From the NCBI GenBank assembly GCA_905210085.1, contig CAJLVJ010000028.1, positions 1-24,645 of the forward strand: 24,645 nucleotides of DNA. Reading direction: 5' to 3'. A program made the position numbers and the translations under genes. The notes under the pieces are model-generated. The model made no database searches and was not told the DNA's origin. It was given only the letters and a program-made list of their open reading frames with translations. This DNA is from an uncultured Collinsella sp. GTDB lineage: Bacteria > Actinomycetota > Coriobacteriia > Coriobacteriales > Coriobacteriaceae. Shown piece by piece: positions 15,127-23,046 of this stretch; the stretch's first letter is position 1, and each line of letters begins with the position of its first letter.

Positions 15127-15609
15127 ATGGCTCAGCCCAAGATTCTCCTGACGCGTATCGACGACCGCTTTATCTATGGGCAAGATCTTGCGCTGTGGAA
15201 CGAGGCCGTAGGTACTAACCTCGTCCTGGTCGTCAACGACGAGATTGCCGCGGACGCTCGCAAGTGGGCACCCATGAGGGCGGCGGCGCCAGAAGGCGTC
15301 TGGACAAGATTTTTCTCGGTGCAAAGGGCTATCGACATCATTCATACTGCAACGCCGCGTCAATGGATTCTGATCATGGTGGCCTCACCCGCCGATGCGC
15401 TCGCGCTGGTTAAGGGCGGCGTGCCGATAACCAAGATCAGCATTGGCCATATGCAGGTGGGGGAGGGCAAGCGTCCCATAACGCCCGCGGTTGCCGTGAG
15501 CGACGCAGATGTCGCTGCCCTCAAAGAACTGCAGGCGCTCGGCATGGAGCTAGAAATCCGCTATCTCCCCAGCTCCAATCCCGACCCCATCGGCAATCTG
15601 TTCAACTGA
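15127..15609 (+). CDS. Mannose/sorbose-family PTS EIIB-like protein lacking the phospho-His
   Basis: Predicted 160-residue cytoplasmic EIIB of the mannose-fructose-sorbose PTS family. KILLTRIDDRFIYGQDLALW aligns with the family's active-site block RIDDRLIHGQ, and VVNDEIAAD, GVPITKISIGHMQVGEGK and LEIRYLPSS follow in order. The phosphorylated His of the motif is Tyr17 here (codon TAT, 15175-15177), one transition from CAT. The protein therefore cannot carry phosphate in the usual way unless another residue substitutes. No EIIA, EIIC or EIID gene is adjacent. TAATAT at 15021-15026 could be a -10. ATG 15127 (GAGG upstream) matches the family start; ATG 15037 behind GGAG is an alternative. Fold call is firm, function open. 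Confidence 0.8.
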   Translation: MAQPKILLTRIDDRFIYGQDLALWNEAVGTNLVLVVNDEIAADARKWAPMRAAAPEGVWTRFFSVQRAIDIIHTATPRQWILIMVASPADALALVKGGVPITKISIGHMQVGEGKRPITPAVAVSDADVAALKELQALGMELEIRYLPSSNPDPIGNLFN

Positions 15610-15641
15610 TCCCTTGGGGACGGAGGAAAACGGATCATTTT
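15607..15641 (+). terminator. Hairpin overlapping the EIIB stop codon, terminator-like
   Basis: TGATCC (15607-15612, including the stop TGA) pairs with GGATCA (15632-15637), followed by TTTT. The 19-base loop is G/A-rich (GGGGACGGAGG). Stem length is modest, so efficiency is uncertain. The loop and stem may belong to a dispersed repeat, which needs genome comparison. Confidence 0.45.
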
Positions 15642-15676
15642 GCCCTTGCGAGGGACGCGCGCGACGCCGCCTGTCA

Positions 15677-15827
15677 AAAACTATGTCCATTTACTACGTT
15701 TGATCGGCAATCGCCGAGCATGTCGAATTTGAGAAAAACAAAACCGCAGGTAGACGGCTCGCGAATTTAAAAAAACCGGTGCATGGTCGAGCCTCCCGGG
15801 CTAAACGTAGTAAATGGGCATAGTTTT
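15677..15827. mobile_element. 151-bp element with 25-nt terminal inverted repeats, MITE-like
   Basis: The left end (15677-15701, beginning AAAACTATG) and right end (15803-15827, ending CATAGTTTT) are inverted copies with a single difference at position 10. That difference would be a U-G pair in RNA. The 101 bases inside hold no gene and are AT-rich in places (GAATTTAAAAAAACC). No obvious target-site duplication flanks it. It lies between convergent EIIB and galM genes. It could be a non-autonomous transposon, a dispersed palindrome, or a very long structured RNA. Confidence 0.6.
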
Positions 15828-15873
15828 GATATGTCACTCATACAGTCACAGGGAAAATGATCCTAAAAGATGG

Positions 15874-15906
15874 AAAAACGCCCGTCGGCGGTGGTGTCGG
15901 CGGGCG
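15874..15906 (-). terminator. Terminator of galM
   Basis: On the minus strand CGCCCG (complement of 15901-15906) pairs with CGGGCG (complement of 15879-15884), with further GC pairing inside and TTTTT following. It is about 30 bases past the galM stop. Confidence 0.82.
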
Positions 15907-15934
15907 CTGCTGTGCGATTTATTGCGTTATGGGC

Positions 15935-16987
15935 TTAGTGCCTCATAAAGTGGTACTCGATCACATTGCTATAGGGGTGACCCGGGCCCACAATGCCCTG
16001 TGGGAACAGCGGCTGGTGCGGCGTGTCGGGGTACATCTCGGCCTCGAGGGCAAAGCCGGCGCCCCAGCCATAGTTGGCATCGTCCTTGGCGTGCTCGTCG
16101 CCCAGCCAGTTGCCGGTGTAGAGCTGCACGCCCGGTGCGGTGGTGTAGTAGTCCAGCTCGCGACCGGTCCACATCTCCTCGACGTGCATCGCGCGGCGCA
16201 GGTTGCGACCGTACTGATAGCCATCGATGCACAGGCAGTGGTCGTAGCCACGGGCCTGCTTAATCTGCGGGTCGTCGGCCTCCATGCCAGGCGCGACGGG
16301 ACGAAGCTCGCGAAAGTCAAACGGCGTGCCTTCGACCGGAGCGATCTCGCCGGTTGGAATGTTCTGGTCATCAATGGGCAGGTAGTGGGCAGCGTTGGCA
16401 ACAAAGAAGTGCTCGCAGTCCATGCCGGCGTTATGGCCGGCAAGGTTAAAGTACGTGTGGTTGGTCATGGACACGTAGGTGGCGCGGTCGCTCTCGCAGC
16501 CATACTCGACACGAAAGACGCCGGTGCGCGTCACGGTAAACACGGCCGTAAAGGTGCGGTTGCCGGGGAGGCCCAGTTCGCCATCCTCAAGTGAGGTGGT
16601 CATGCGCACGGCGTTGTGGACCTCGTCGAGTTCAACATCCCACACGCGTTTATGCAGACCGTGCTCAAGATCGCTGTGCAGGTTGTTGGCGCCCTCGTTG
16701 GCGGGCATATGCCAGTCCGTGCCGTCGATGGTGATCGTGGCGCCCGCGGTGCGGTTTGCCACGGGGCCGATGGTCGCGCCAAAGCAGGCGGGGTTGTCAA
16801 AGTAATCCTCGAGCTTATCGAAGCCCAGCACCACATCGCGCACGTTGCCGGGGATGTCGGGCACGTCGATGCCCAACACGGTGGCGCCATAGTCCATAAT
16901 GCGAACGCAGATCTCGGGCCCGTTGAGGGTGTAACGATGAACGGGGGTACCGCACGGCGCGGTGCCGAAAAGCTCGGAAGTGATCAT
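15935..16987 (-). CDS. galM: Aldose 1-epimerase (galactose mutarotase)
   Basis: Predicted 350-residue GalM, interconverting alpha and beta anomers of galactose or glucose in the cytoplasm. Family motifs are YGATVLGIDVPD near the N terminus, GPVANRTAGATITIDG, NEGANNLHSD, the catalytic-His block MTNHTYFNLAGH, RGYDHCLCID, and the catalytic-Glu region GFALEAEMYPDTPHQP close to the C terminus. All are present and the length is typical. The start at 16987 follows AGGAA on the minus strand; the open frame extends 20 codons further upstream without family similarity. It is transcribed divergently from a DeoR-type regulator, which is the obvious candidate for its control. Unlike the truncated lacX at 12771, this gene is complete. 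Confidence 0.93.
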   Translation of the reverse strand: MITSELFGTAPCGTPVHRYTLNGPEICVRIMDYGATVLGIDVPDIPGNVRDVVLGFDKLEDYFDNPACFGATIGPVANRTAGATITIDGTDWHMPANEGANNLHSDLEHGLHKRVWDVELDEVHNAVRMTTSLEDGELGLPGNRTFTAVFTVTRTGVFRVEYGCESDRATYVSMTNHTYFNLAGHNAGMDCEHFFVANAAHYLPIDDQNIPTGEIAPVEGTPFDFRELRPVAPGMEADDPQIKQARGYDHCLCIDGYQYGRNLRRAMHVEEMWTGRELDYYTTAPGVQLYTGNWLGDEHAKDDANYGWGAGFALEAEMYPDTPHQPLFPQGIVGPGHPYSNVIEYHFMRH

Positions 16988-17132
16988 TTGGTTCCTAACA
17001 TCGAGGTATTTCTGACAAACTGTAGCGCGAACAGGCGAGATTATCACTACACCCCACTAAAGCAGGGGGTATTTTTCTCAAAAAAGTGATGATTGGAGCT
17101 GTGCGGGCGTTCATTTTTGACGCGCGCGAGTC

Positions 17133-17160
17133 TGATACAATTTGTTCGTTATTGTTTGAA
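17133..17160 (+). promoter_or_regulatory. Probable promoter and operator of the DeoR-type gene
   Basis: TGATACAAT (17133-17141) is an extended -10. TTTGTTCGTT and ATTGTTTGAAT follow directly as an imperfect direct repeat of the kind DeoR/GlpR regulators bind. TTGACG at 17117-17122 is only 13 bases upstream, so it is not a standard -35. The rest of the 206-base divergent gap also has ACCCC/GGGGT (17051-17070) followed by ATTTTT, of unclear use. Confidence 0.45.
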
Positions 17161-17193
17161 TGATATGCACGCATAGAACGGCGAGGATTCATC

Positions 17194-17958
17194 GTGATTA
17201 AGGCAGAGCGACAGGATAAGGTTCGTCAGCTGCTCGAAGAGCAGGGCACGGTCTCGGTCAAGGAGATTTCGGATGCACTGGGTGTCTCGGATATGACGAT
17301 TCGTCGTGACCTTGAGGAGCTTGCGAGCCTAGGCGAGATCGAGCGCGTGCACGGCGGCGCCCGCAGTGCACAGGGCCGTCCCCACGCTATGTTGCGCCAC
17401 GAGTATTCGCACAGCGAAAAGCGCACCAAGCATGCCGAGGAAAAGCTGCAGATCGCGCGCCGCGCTGTGGAGCTCATCGAGGAGGGCTCGACCATCTTTT
17501 TGGGCACGGGCACTACGGTGGAGCAGATGGCCTCGATGCTGCCGGCGTTTCGCCTGCGCATCGTGACTAATTCGCTTTCGGTGTTTAACCTGCTCGAGGC
17601 GCGCGAAGACTGCGACCTGTGCCTCGTGGGCGGTATGTACCGTCGCCGCACCGCCGCTTTTGTGGGGCCAACGGCCGAGGATACTCTGCGTGCGCTGGGT
17701 ATCGATGCGGCGTTTATCGGCGCCAACGGCATTCTGGATGGCGACGTGTCTACGTCTAATATGGATGAGGGTCGTATCCAGCAGCTCGCCTTTAGCAAGG
17801 CCGACTCGCGCTATCTGATCGCCGACTCCAGCAAGATCGGCAAGCGCGACTTCTACACCTTCTGCCGCCTGGACAGCCTGGACGCCGTGGTGTGCGAGCC
17901 GGGTATCGCCGCCGAGGATCGTGTCGCCATCGAGGAGCACACGCAGATCATCTGCTAA
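17194..17958 (+). CDS. DeoR/GlpR-family sugar regulator
   Basis: Predicted 254-residue repressor. Residues 1-57 form the DeoR winged helix (KAERQDKVRQLLEEQGTVSV, DALGVSDMTIRRDLEEL, IERVHGGA). The C-terminal part is the DeoRC sugar-phosphate sensor domain with FLGTGTTVEQMA, IVTNSLSVFNLL, LVGGMYRRRTAAFVGP and GANGILDG. Such proteins bind phosphorylated sugar intermediates. A GTG start at 17194 is chosen, with GAGG 7 bases upstream. It faces galM across a 206-base gap, so control of galM and perhaps of galactose or tagatose genes elsewhere in the window is inferred; the effector is unknown. No clean terminator was found after it. Confidence 0.9.
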   Translation: MIKAERQDKVRQLLEEQGTVSVKEISDALGVSDMTIRRDLEELASLGEIERVHGGARSAQGRPHAMLRHEYSHSEKRTKHAEEKLQIARRAVELIEEGSTIFLGTGTTVEQMASMLPAFRLRIVTNSLSVFNLLEAREDCDLCLVGGMYRRRTAAFVGPTAEDTLRALGIDAAFIGANGILDGDVSTSNMDEGRIQQLAFSKADSRYLIADSSKIGKRDFYTFCRLDSLDAVVCEPGIAAEDRVAIEEHTQIIC

Positions 17959-18067
17959 CTAACGCTGCAGGCGATACTTCTGCCCCCCCTGCCGGCGCGG
18001 GGGTACCGCTTTACAATGACGCGCAAATAACTTTGAGCAACAAGGATGAGGCTATTCTGAGATATGA

Positions 18068-19300
18068 CTAGACTCCGTATTTCGTCTTTATGTCCCTTGA
18101 GAATGAATCATAGTCTTCATAGAGCCCCTCTTTGCTTTCATCCTCGGCGTGGTTTATACGTTCAAGGAGCTTATCCTTTGGAGCCTCTTTTGTTATTGCG
18201 GCCTCGCTATCGGGTATTGTGGATTGCAAGAATAGTTCTAGAGCATGGACGTCTTTGAGTATGTAGCCTGTCGAACGACCCGCTCCTGTTTTTTCGATTG
18301 CGCTGCAACTAACAAGCTGACCGAGGGTTCGTTTAACGGTGACCTCGCTGATATCGGGGCAGTTGGATCGGATGTCGGATTTCTTAATGACGCCGGGTCT
18401 CTGTTGAAATAGAACGGCGATGCGCGCTTGCTTCGACATGGGACGAGTGCTTGATTCAATTAAGGTACGCTGCTCGAGCTGTCGGTAGGCGGCCAGGGTT
18501 GTTCCGAGCATGAAACGGATAAAGGGCACTTCGGTGTTTTGATTTTCATTCCATCCAGTGGAGCTTGCAGCGAGAGCGTTGTAGTAAAGCGCTTTGTTGT
18601 CTTCAATAAGTCGTTCGATGCTGATGTAACGCGCAACGTCGTATCCAGTCTTTTCGAGCAGCAGCGTTGTAAGGAGCCGGCTCATCCTGCCATTGCCATC
18701 GTTGAAGGGATGAATGCTAACAAAATCGAAGATAAAGCGGAGCGATATAAGGAGGGGATCGCAAACTTGGCGAGATAAAGCATCGTTGAGGGACTGGCAG
18801 GCTTCTTTAATAAGTCCCGGGGTTGCTAGGGCCGAAGGGGGCCTAAAGCGCACAAATCGATTTCCTTGATCGTCAATGGAGACGATTTCGTTATCGCTAT
18901 CTTTCCAATGGCCTCCATACGAGATTGCCGTGTGCGCCATGAGGTCACGATGCAACTGCAGAATGACCGATGGCGTTACGGGAATGGAATCGTGTTGCTC
19001 GTGAATAAGCGACAGCACATCTCGGTATCCAGCAATTTCTTCCTCTGCGCGGGAGCTTGGCTTGGCGGAATACGCCATGATCGCTTTGAATCTTTTTTGG
19101 GTGGTAACAATTCCTTCAAGTCCGTTGGAGGACCGGGTGCTTTGGATCTTAGCCTCCTCCATTAGGGACGATAGAAGCTCGGGTTTGACTTGACTCAGAG
19201 CAAGCTGACGGCCTTTATGCTCGCGTATCGAGAGGAGGAGGTTGGTGATTGGAGTTGCTTCGAGTTCCGCTGGGACTGTGGTGTAATCGAACTGGCGCAT
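18068..19300 (-). CDS. Fic-domain protein with N-terminal inhibitory motif and C-terminal winged helix
   Basis: Predicted 410-residue Fic protein. The active-site motif HPFNDGNGR (197-205) is intact, so AMP or another nucleotide group could be transferred to target hydroxyls. The inhibitory-helix pattern S-x-x-x-E-G is met by S58-NGL-E62-G63, placing it in the class with the inhibitory helix N-terminal on the same chain. PPSALATPGLI is the usual substrate-flap region. Residues ~290-360 look like a winged helix (KQARIAVLFQQRPGVIKKSD, then EVTVKRTLGQL), as in Fic proteins thought to touch DNA. AAGGAG precedes the start. GC content is visibly lower than its neighbours, suggesting transfer. No antitoxin gene is adjacent. 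A perfect 30-bp inverted repeat lies directly upstream. Confidence 0.9.
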   Translation of the reverse strand: MRQFDYTTVPAELEATPITNLLLSIREHKGRQLALSQVKPELLSSLMEEAKIQSTRSSNGLEGIVTTQKRFKAIMAYSAKPSSRAEEEIAGYRDVLSLIHEQHDSIPVTPSVILQLHRDLMAHTAISYGGHWKDSDNEIVSIDDQGNRFVRFRPPSALATPGLIKEACQSLNDALSRQVCDPLLISLRFIFDFVSIHPFNDGNGRMSRLLTTLLLEKTGYDVARYISIERLIEDNKALYYNALAASSTGWNENQNTEVPFIRFMLGTTLAAYRQLEQRTLIESSTRPMSKQARIAVLFQQRPGVIKKSDIRSNCPDISEVTVKRTLGQLVSCSAIEKTGAGRSTGYILKDVHALELFLQSTIPDSEAAITKEAPKDKLLERINHAEDESKEGLYEDYDSFSRDIKTKYGV

Positions 19301-19310
19301 GCGGCTCCTT

Positions 19311-19381
19311 TCGGTATCACGAACATACTTTCGATATCATAATATCATTAAATGATATCGAAAGTATGTTCGTGATACCGA
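19311..19381. promoter_or_regulatory. Perfect 30-bp inverted repeat in the Fic gene leader
   Basis: Arms 19311-19340 and 19352-19381 are exact reverse complements separated by 11 bases. Within the arms GATATC occurs near the centre, and the spacer region adds further ATCATT/AATGAT symmetry. The left arm begins 10 bases upstream of the Fic start, just before the AAGGAG. On the minus strand TATTAT in the centre could be a -10. It could be an operator, a cruciform or an RNA hairpin blocking translation. Confidence 0.85.
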
Positions 19382-19437
19382 AAACTAGAAACCATGCTTT
19401 ATAACTGCTTGGAAAGTTCGGATTTGACTATCTTATT

Positions 19438-19577
19438 GTCTCGATCTGTAACAGTTAGACGGTTAAAAGTGGGCTACGTGTTACAGATTGAGATCTTTCA
19501 GCCCTGGTCGCCCGTTCGTCTAAATCTATAACAGTTAGGATTGAAAATCCCTGCTAGATGTTACAGATCGAGACGAA
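19438..19577. repeat. Hairpin repeat array, left cluster (2 units)
   Basis: Two units of the family ATCTGTAACA-N25-TGTTACAGAT. Unit 1 has arms at 19444-19453 and 19479-19488. Unit 2 has arms at 19524-19533 (ATCTATAACA, one change) and 19559-19568. Each core is exactly 45 bp and unit starts are 80 bp apart. Partial GTCTCG/CGAGAC extensions flank the cores. Loops differ in sequence but share TAG near the left arm, AAAA in the middle and CTA near the right arm. No ORF lies inside. Confidence 0.9.
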
Positions 19578-19602
19578 TGATCCGCTCGAGCCCACCAAAA
19601 AC

Positions 19603-19644
19603 AAAAAGGCCGCATGCGAACCCGTGAGGGATTCGCATGCGGCC
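19603..19644 (-). terminator. Terminator of lacG
   Basis: On the minus strand a 13-bp perfect stem, GGCCGCATGCGAA with TTCGCATGCGGCC, with an inner CCC/GGG, is followed by TTTTTG. It ends the lacE-lacG transcript 23 bases after the lacG stop. Confidence 0.93.
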
Positions 19645-19666
19645 GACAGGGGGTATGTGGCAGAAG

Positions 19667-21088
19667 TTAGGCCATGAGCAGGCCGGTCTCCGCGACGTTC
19701 TTGTACCAGTACGCGCTCGCCTTGGGATAGCGCTTCTGGGTCTCGAAGTCGATGTAGAACAGGCCATAGCGCTTGTTATAGCCGTTGGTCCAGGAGAACT
19801 GGTCCTGCAGCGACCACACGAAGTAACCGTCGACGTTCACGCCGCCGTCGATTGCCTTGAGGATCCATGCGAGATGCTGACGCATGTAGTCGATGCGAGG
19901 GGCGTCGTCGATAAAGCCGTCCTCGAAGTCGTCCTTATAGCCCATGCCGTTCTCGGTGATGTAGATCTTCTTGTAGTTGGGGTAATCGTTCTTAATGCGG
20001 AGCAGCAGGTCGTACAGGCCCTCGGGATAGATAATCCAGTCCCAATCGGTGGTGGGTACGCCTTCGCGCACGCATGACTCGCCCACGCCCTTGAGGAACC
20101 AGCGCGAGGAGCCCTTGTCGCCAGTGCCATTGTGGTTGATGTCGTTTTCGCCCTCGGCGGCACGCAGGAACTGGCACTTGTAGGTGTTGACGCCCAAGCA
20201 ATCGTTGTAGGGGAGCGCGGCGGTCAGCGCGGCGATGTCCTCGTCGCGGACGTCGAGCTCGCCGCCGGCGATATGGGCCAGCTTGGTCGCAGCCTCCATG
20301 GTGTCGGCTGCATAGTGGCCGCGGAAAGTGGCGTCGAGCACCCAGCGGTTGTTGATGACGTCGGCCATGCGGGCGGCCTCGCAGTCGGCAGCGCTGTTGG
20401 GATCGAGGGGATACTTGGGCTCCAGGTTCTGGACAATGCCGATCTCGCCCTCAAAGCCGCCCTCATGGAAGGCGACGACAGCCTTGGCGTGGGCCACCAT
20501 CATGTTGTGCATGAGCTGGAAGGCCTTGTCCAGGCGGTACTTCTCGCCGTGCGGCCAGTTGCCGACGATAAAGCTGCCCTCGGCGGTTGCGGGAATCTCG
20601 TTAAACGTGAACCAGTGCTTGACCTCGGTGAACTCGGCAAAGCAGAACTTGGCGTACTCGACAAAGGCGTCAATCGTCGTGCGCGTCAGGAAACCCTCGC
20701 CGCCGTTCTGGTAAAAGGCCTCGGGCGTATCGAAGTGATCGAGCGTGACATAGGGGATAACGCCAGCTTTGTTGCAGGTGGCGAAAAGCTCGTGATAGAA
20801 AGCGACACCCTCGGGGTTGATCTCGCCGGTGCCACTGGGGAAGATACGGCTCCAAGCGATGGAGACGCGAATACCGTTGATGCCGAAGCGCTGGCACAGG
20901 TCGATATCGACCGGGTACTTGTTGTAGAAATCGCTTGCAGGATCGGGGGAGAAGCGACCCTGGGCTGCCAGGAAATCGTCCCAGGGCACTTTGCCCTTGC
21001 CGTGCGTACGGGTCTCGCCCTCAACCTGGTAAGCAGCGGTGGCGCCGCCAAACACAAAGCCGTCGGGGAACTGCATGGGGTTGGTCAT
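19667..21088 (-). CDS. lacG: 6-phospho-beta-galactosidase (GH1)
   Basis: Predicted 473-residue glycoside hydrolase family 1 enzyme that would split lactose-6-phosphate into glucose and galactose-6-phosphate after PTS uptake. The acid/base is E164 in TFNEI and the nucleophile is E379 in YITENGMG. The phosphate-binding set S432, K439 and Y441 lies in FSWTNGYNKRYGLFYIDFET, with the spacing seen in LacG. FGGATAAYQVEG, FYNKYPVDIDL and TDWDWIIYPEGLYD also match lactococcal LacG closely from memory, more than 6-phospho-beta-glucosidases. AAGGA precedes ATG 21088. It is 75 bases downstream of lacE on the same strand, with an intercistronic hairpin, and forms a two-gene operon. Confidence 0.92.
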   Translation of the reverse strand: MTNPMQFPDGFVFGGATAAYQVEGETRTHGKGKVPWDDFLAAQGRFSPDPASDFYNKYPVDIDLCQRFGINGIRVSIAWSRIFPSGTGEINPEGVAFYHELFATCNKAGVIPYVTLDHFDTPEAFYQNGGEGFLTRTTIDAFVEYAKFCFAEFTEVKHWFTFNEIPATAEGSFIVGNWPHGEKYRLDKAFQLMHNMMVAHAKAVVAFHEGGFEGEIGIVQNLEPKYPLDPNSAADCEAARMADVINNRWVLDATFRGHYAADTMEAATKLAHIAGGELDVRDEDIAALTAALPYNDCLGVNTYKCQFLRAAEGENDINHNGTGDKGSSRWFLKGVGESCVREGVPTTDWDWIIYPEGLYDLLLRIKNDYPNYKKIYITENGMGYKDDFEDGFIDDAPRIDYMRQHLAWILKAIDGGVNVDGYFVWSLQDQFSWTNGYNKRYGLFYIDFETQKRYPKASAYWYKNVAETGLLMA

Positions 21089-21122
21089 GAGTCATCCTTT
21101 CTGTGGGATACGAATAGGGAGA

Positions 21123-21149
21123 GGTGCCCGAACCGGGAATCCGGGCACC
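21123..21149 (-). other. Intercistronic hairpin between lacE and lacG
   Basis: GGTGCCCG (21123-21130) and CGGGCACC (21142-21149) form an 8-bp perfect stem with an 11-base loop, with no T-run. It probably affects mRNA stability or differential expression of the two genes. Confidence 0.6.
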
Positions 21150-21163
21150 AACAGAGGGAGGAA

Positions 21164-22942
21164 CTAGTCGAGGTTCTCGCGGAGCCACTTGATGGCGCCA
21201 GCGGGGTCGCGAGTAAGGTCGATATATTCCTTGCCGCGCGGGGCGAGCAGCTTAATGCCCAGGCGATCGGTGTCGGCCTTCATGTCGTTGTAGTAGCTAC
21301 GAACCTGCGGGGCGAGCACGATAACGTCGTACTGATCCATGATGGCAGTGTGCTGGCCATAGGCGCCTGCGGAGGAAGCGATGTTCTCTCCGGTCTGTGC
21401 AGCACCTTCCTTGATGGCGTTGGCGAGCATGGCAGAGGTGCCGGCGCCGGCGCACAGGACGAGGACCTTCAGGCCATCGACATCCTTCTTAGCGGATGCG
21501 TCGGAGGCGGGCTCGGGCTGATCGGCGACAGGCTTGCTGTCGGCGGCAGCGGCGGTCGGCTCGACGGAAGCGGCGGTCTGCTCGACAGCGGGCGCAGAGG
21601 TGCTGGCGGTGATGGTGGCAGCACCATCGGACTCGAGACCCAGCTCGGCGGCGCGCTCGGCCTCCTGGTCGCAGAGCAGCTTATCGTATGCCTTCAAGAA
21701 CGGCAGGTAGATGATGGCGTCCAGCAAGATGATGATCGCGACAAATACCAGGGCGATAAGCTGGAAGTTCGTGGTGATGAAGATGCCGATGGGGGCAGGG
21801 GTAGCCCAAGGCACCACGAAGGAGAAGCCGTTCATGCCCACGTTGTCGATAAAGAACTTGGCAACACTTACGTTGACGCAGCCGGCGGCAACAAAGGGGA
21901 TGAGCATGTAGGGGTTAAGGATCATCGGCGCGCCAAAGAGCAGCGGTTCGTTGACGGCGAAGGCAACAGGAACGATCGAGGCCTTACCGACGGCTTTGAG
22001 CTGCTTGGACTTCATAAAGAGAATCAGCAGAAGCGGCACGATGAACGTGGCGCCGGTGCCGCCGAACTCACCCACGAGCGACATGTTAAAGGTGAGGGAG
22101 TGGGCGGGGTGGCCGCCGGCCAGCAGAACCTGCAGGTTCTCAGCCTGGTTGGCAAGACGGATGGGGTCGATGCCCGGCTGGACAATCGAGGGGCCGTGGA
22201 CACCGATGAACCAGAAGAACGCGGTGGCTGCCTGGATAAGGATAAGGCCAGGATAGGTTTCTGCCGCAGTGAAGAGCGGGGAGAGCAGCTTGATGAGCAG
22301 CTCGGAGAACGGAACGCCCATGAGGTTGCGCACGACGACATCGATGATGCCGCAGATGATGACAGCGCCGCCAAAGGGGATGATGTCGCGGAAGTTCTGG
22401 GCGATGGCGCCCGGAACCTCCTTGGGCAGCTTAATGGTCAGATCGCGCGAGACGCAGAACTTATAGACCCACACGGTAATGAACGCGGCGATATAGGCCG
22501 AGAACAGACCGCGCGTACCCATGCTGGTGCAATCGAAGACAGAAAGCTCGGAGCCGTTGAACTTGGTGGTGAACTGCGTAACAGCGAGCAGCAGCATGCT
22601 GCACTGGGCGGCAACCATGGTGGAGCCGTCGTTGAGCACCTTGCCGGCGGGCATGCGACGGTTCATGGAAGCCGTAAAGTTCTTGGCGGTGGTGCCGGCA
22701 ACCATGATGCCCATGACGCCCATGGTGAAGTTGTACAGCTTGTTGCACCAGTCGATGAGCGGCTGGGGCAACGTGATTCCAACTACGCCGGGAAGGGTGG
22801 CGATCAGCAGAAAGATCGAAGAGGTAAGGACGATGGGCATGCACCCAAGGAATCCGTCTTTGATGGCCTGGAGGTAGATGTTTCTCGAGATCTTCTCGAA
22901 GAACGGTTGATGCTTTTCGAGCATCTTTACGATGGCGTCCAT
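21164..22942 (-). CDS. lacE: Lactose-specific PTS EIICB
   Basis: Predicted 592-residue membrane permease that imports and phosphorylates lactose. The EIIC domain (to ~residue 430) starts with HQPFFEKISRNIYLQAIKDG, and has FFWFIGVHGPSIVQPGID, GGTGATFIVPLLLI and VNEPLLFGAPMILNPYM, all characteristic of the lactose/cellobiose family. An Ala/Ser/Pro/Glu-rich linker (~445-488) joins it to the EIIB domain, whose phospho-Cys is C497 in VLVLCAGAGTS. EIIC and EIIB fused in one chain is typical of LacE and unlike separate CelA/CelB. The required EIIA (LacF) is not in the window. AGGAG precedes ATG 22942. Its upstream region carries LacI-type operators shared with the divergent regulator gene. Confidence 0.92.
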   Translation of the reverse strand: MDAIVKMLEKHQPFFEKISRNIYLQAIKDGFLGCMPIVLTSSIFLLIATLPGVVGITLPQPLIDWCNKLYNFTMGVMGIMVAGTTAKNFTASMNRRMPAGKVLNDGSTMVAAQCSMLLLAVTQFTTKFNGSELSVFDCTSMGTRGLFSAYIAAFITVWVYKFCVSRDLTIKLPKEVPGAIAQNFRDIIPFGGAVIICGIIDVVVRNLMGVPFSELLIKLLSPLFTAAETYPGLILIQAATAFFWFIGVHGPSIVQPGIDPIRLANQAENLQVLLAGGHPAHSLTFNMSLVGEFGGTGATFIVPLLLILFMKSKQLKAVGKASIVPVAFAVNEPLLFGAPMILNPYMLIPFVAAGCVNVSVAKFFIDNVGMNGFSFVVPWATPAPIGIFITTNFQLIALVFVAIIILLDAIIYLPFLKAYDKLLCDQEAERAAELGLESDGAATITASTSAPAVEQTAASVEPTAAAADSKPVADQPEPASDASAKKDVDGLKVLVLCAGAGTSAMLANAIKEGAAQTGENIASSAGAYGQHTAIMDQYDVIVLAPQVRSYYNDMKADTDRLGIKLLAPRGKEYIDLTRDPAGAIKWLRENLD

Positions 22943-23046
22943 AGAGCTCCTTTGCTACTTGATGCGCGATGCATGTGGATGGAACTGGTCGTCGATGGAT
23001 GGTCAGGACTGCCCGGAAACCTTCCTGCTTAAGGAAGGCATTGCGA

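Noticed and set aside
17051..17075. Terminator between galM and the DeoR-type gene
   Set aside because: The stem is only 5 bp and it lies upstream of both divergent genes, so there is no transcript for it to end.
17985..18010. Terminator after the DeoR-type gene
   Set aside because: A short C-run/G-run pairing exists but no T-tract follows, so a rho-independent call is not supported.
20132..23032. Open frame of 966 codons on the plus strand opposite lacG and lacE
   Set aside because: It is antisense to two genes with clear families and catalytic motifs. Long antisense frames are common with strong codon bias; composition is Gly/Asp/Val/Glu-rich without domain signs, and no ribosome-binding site was seen.
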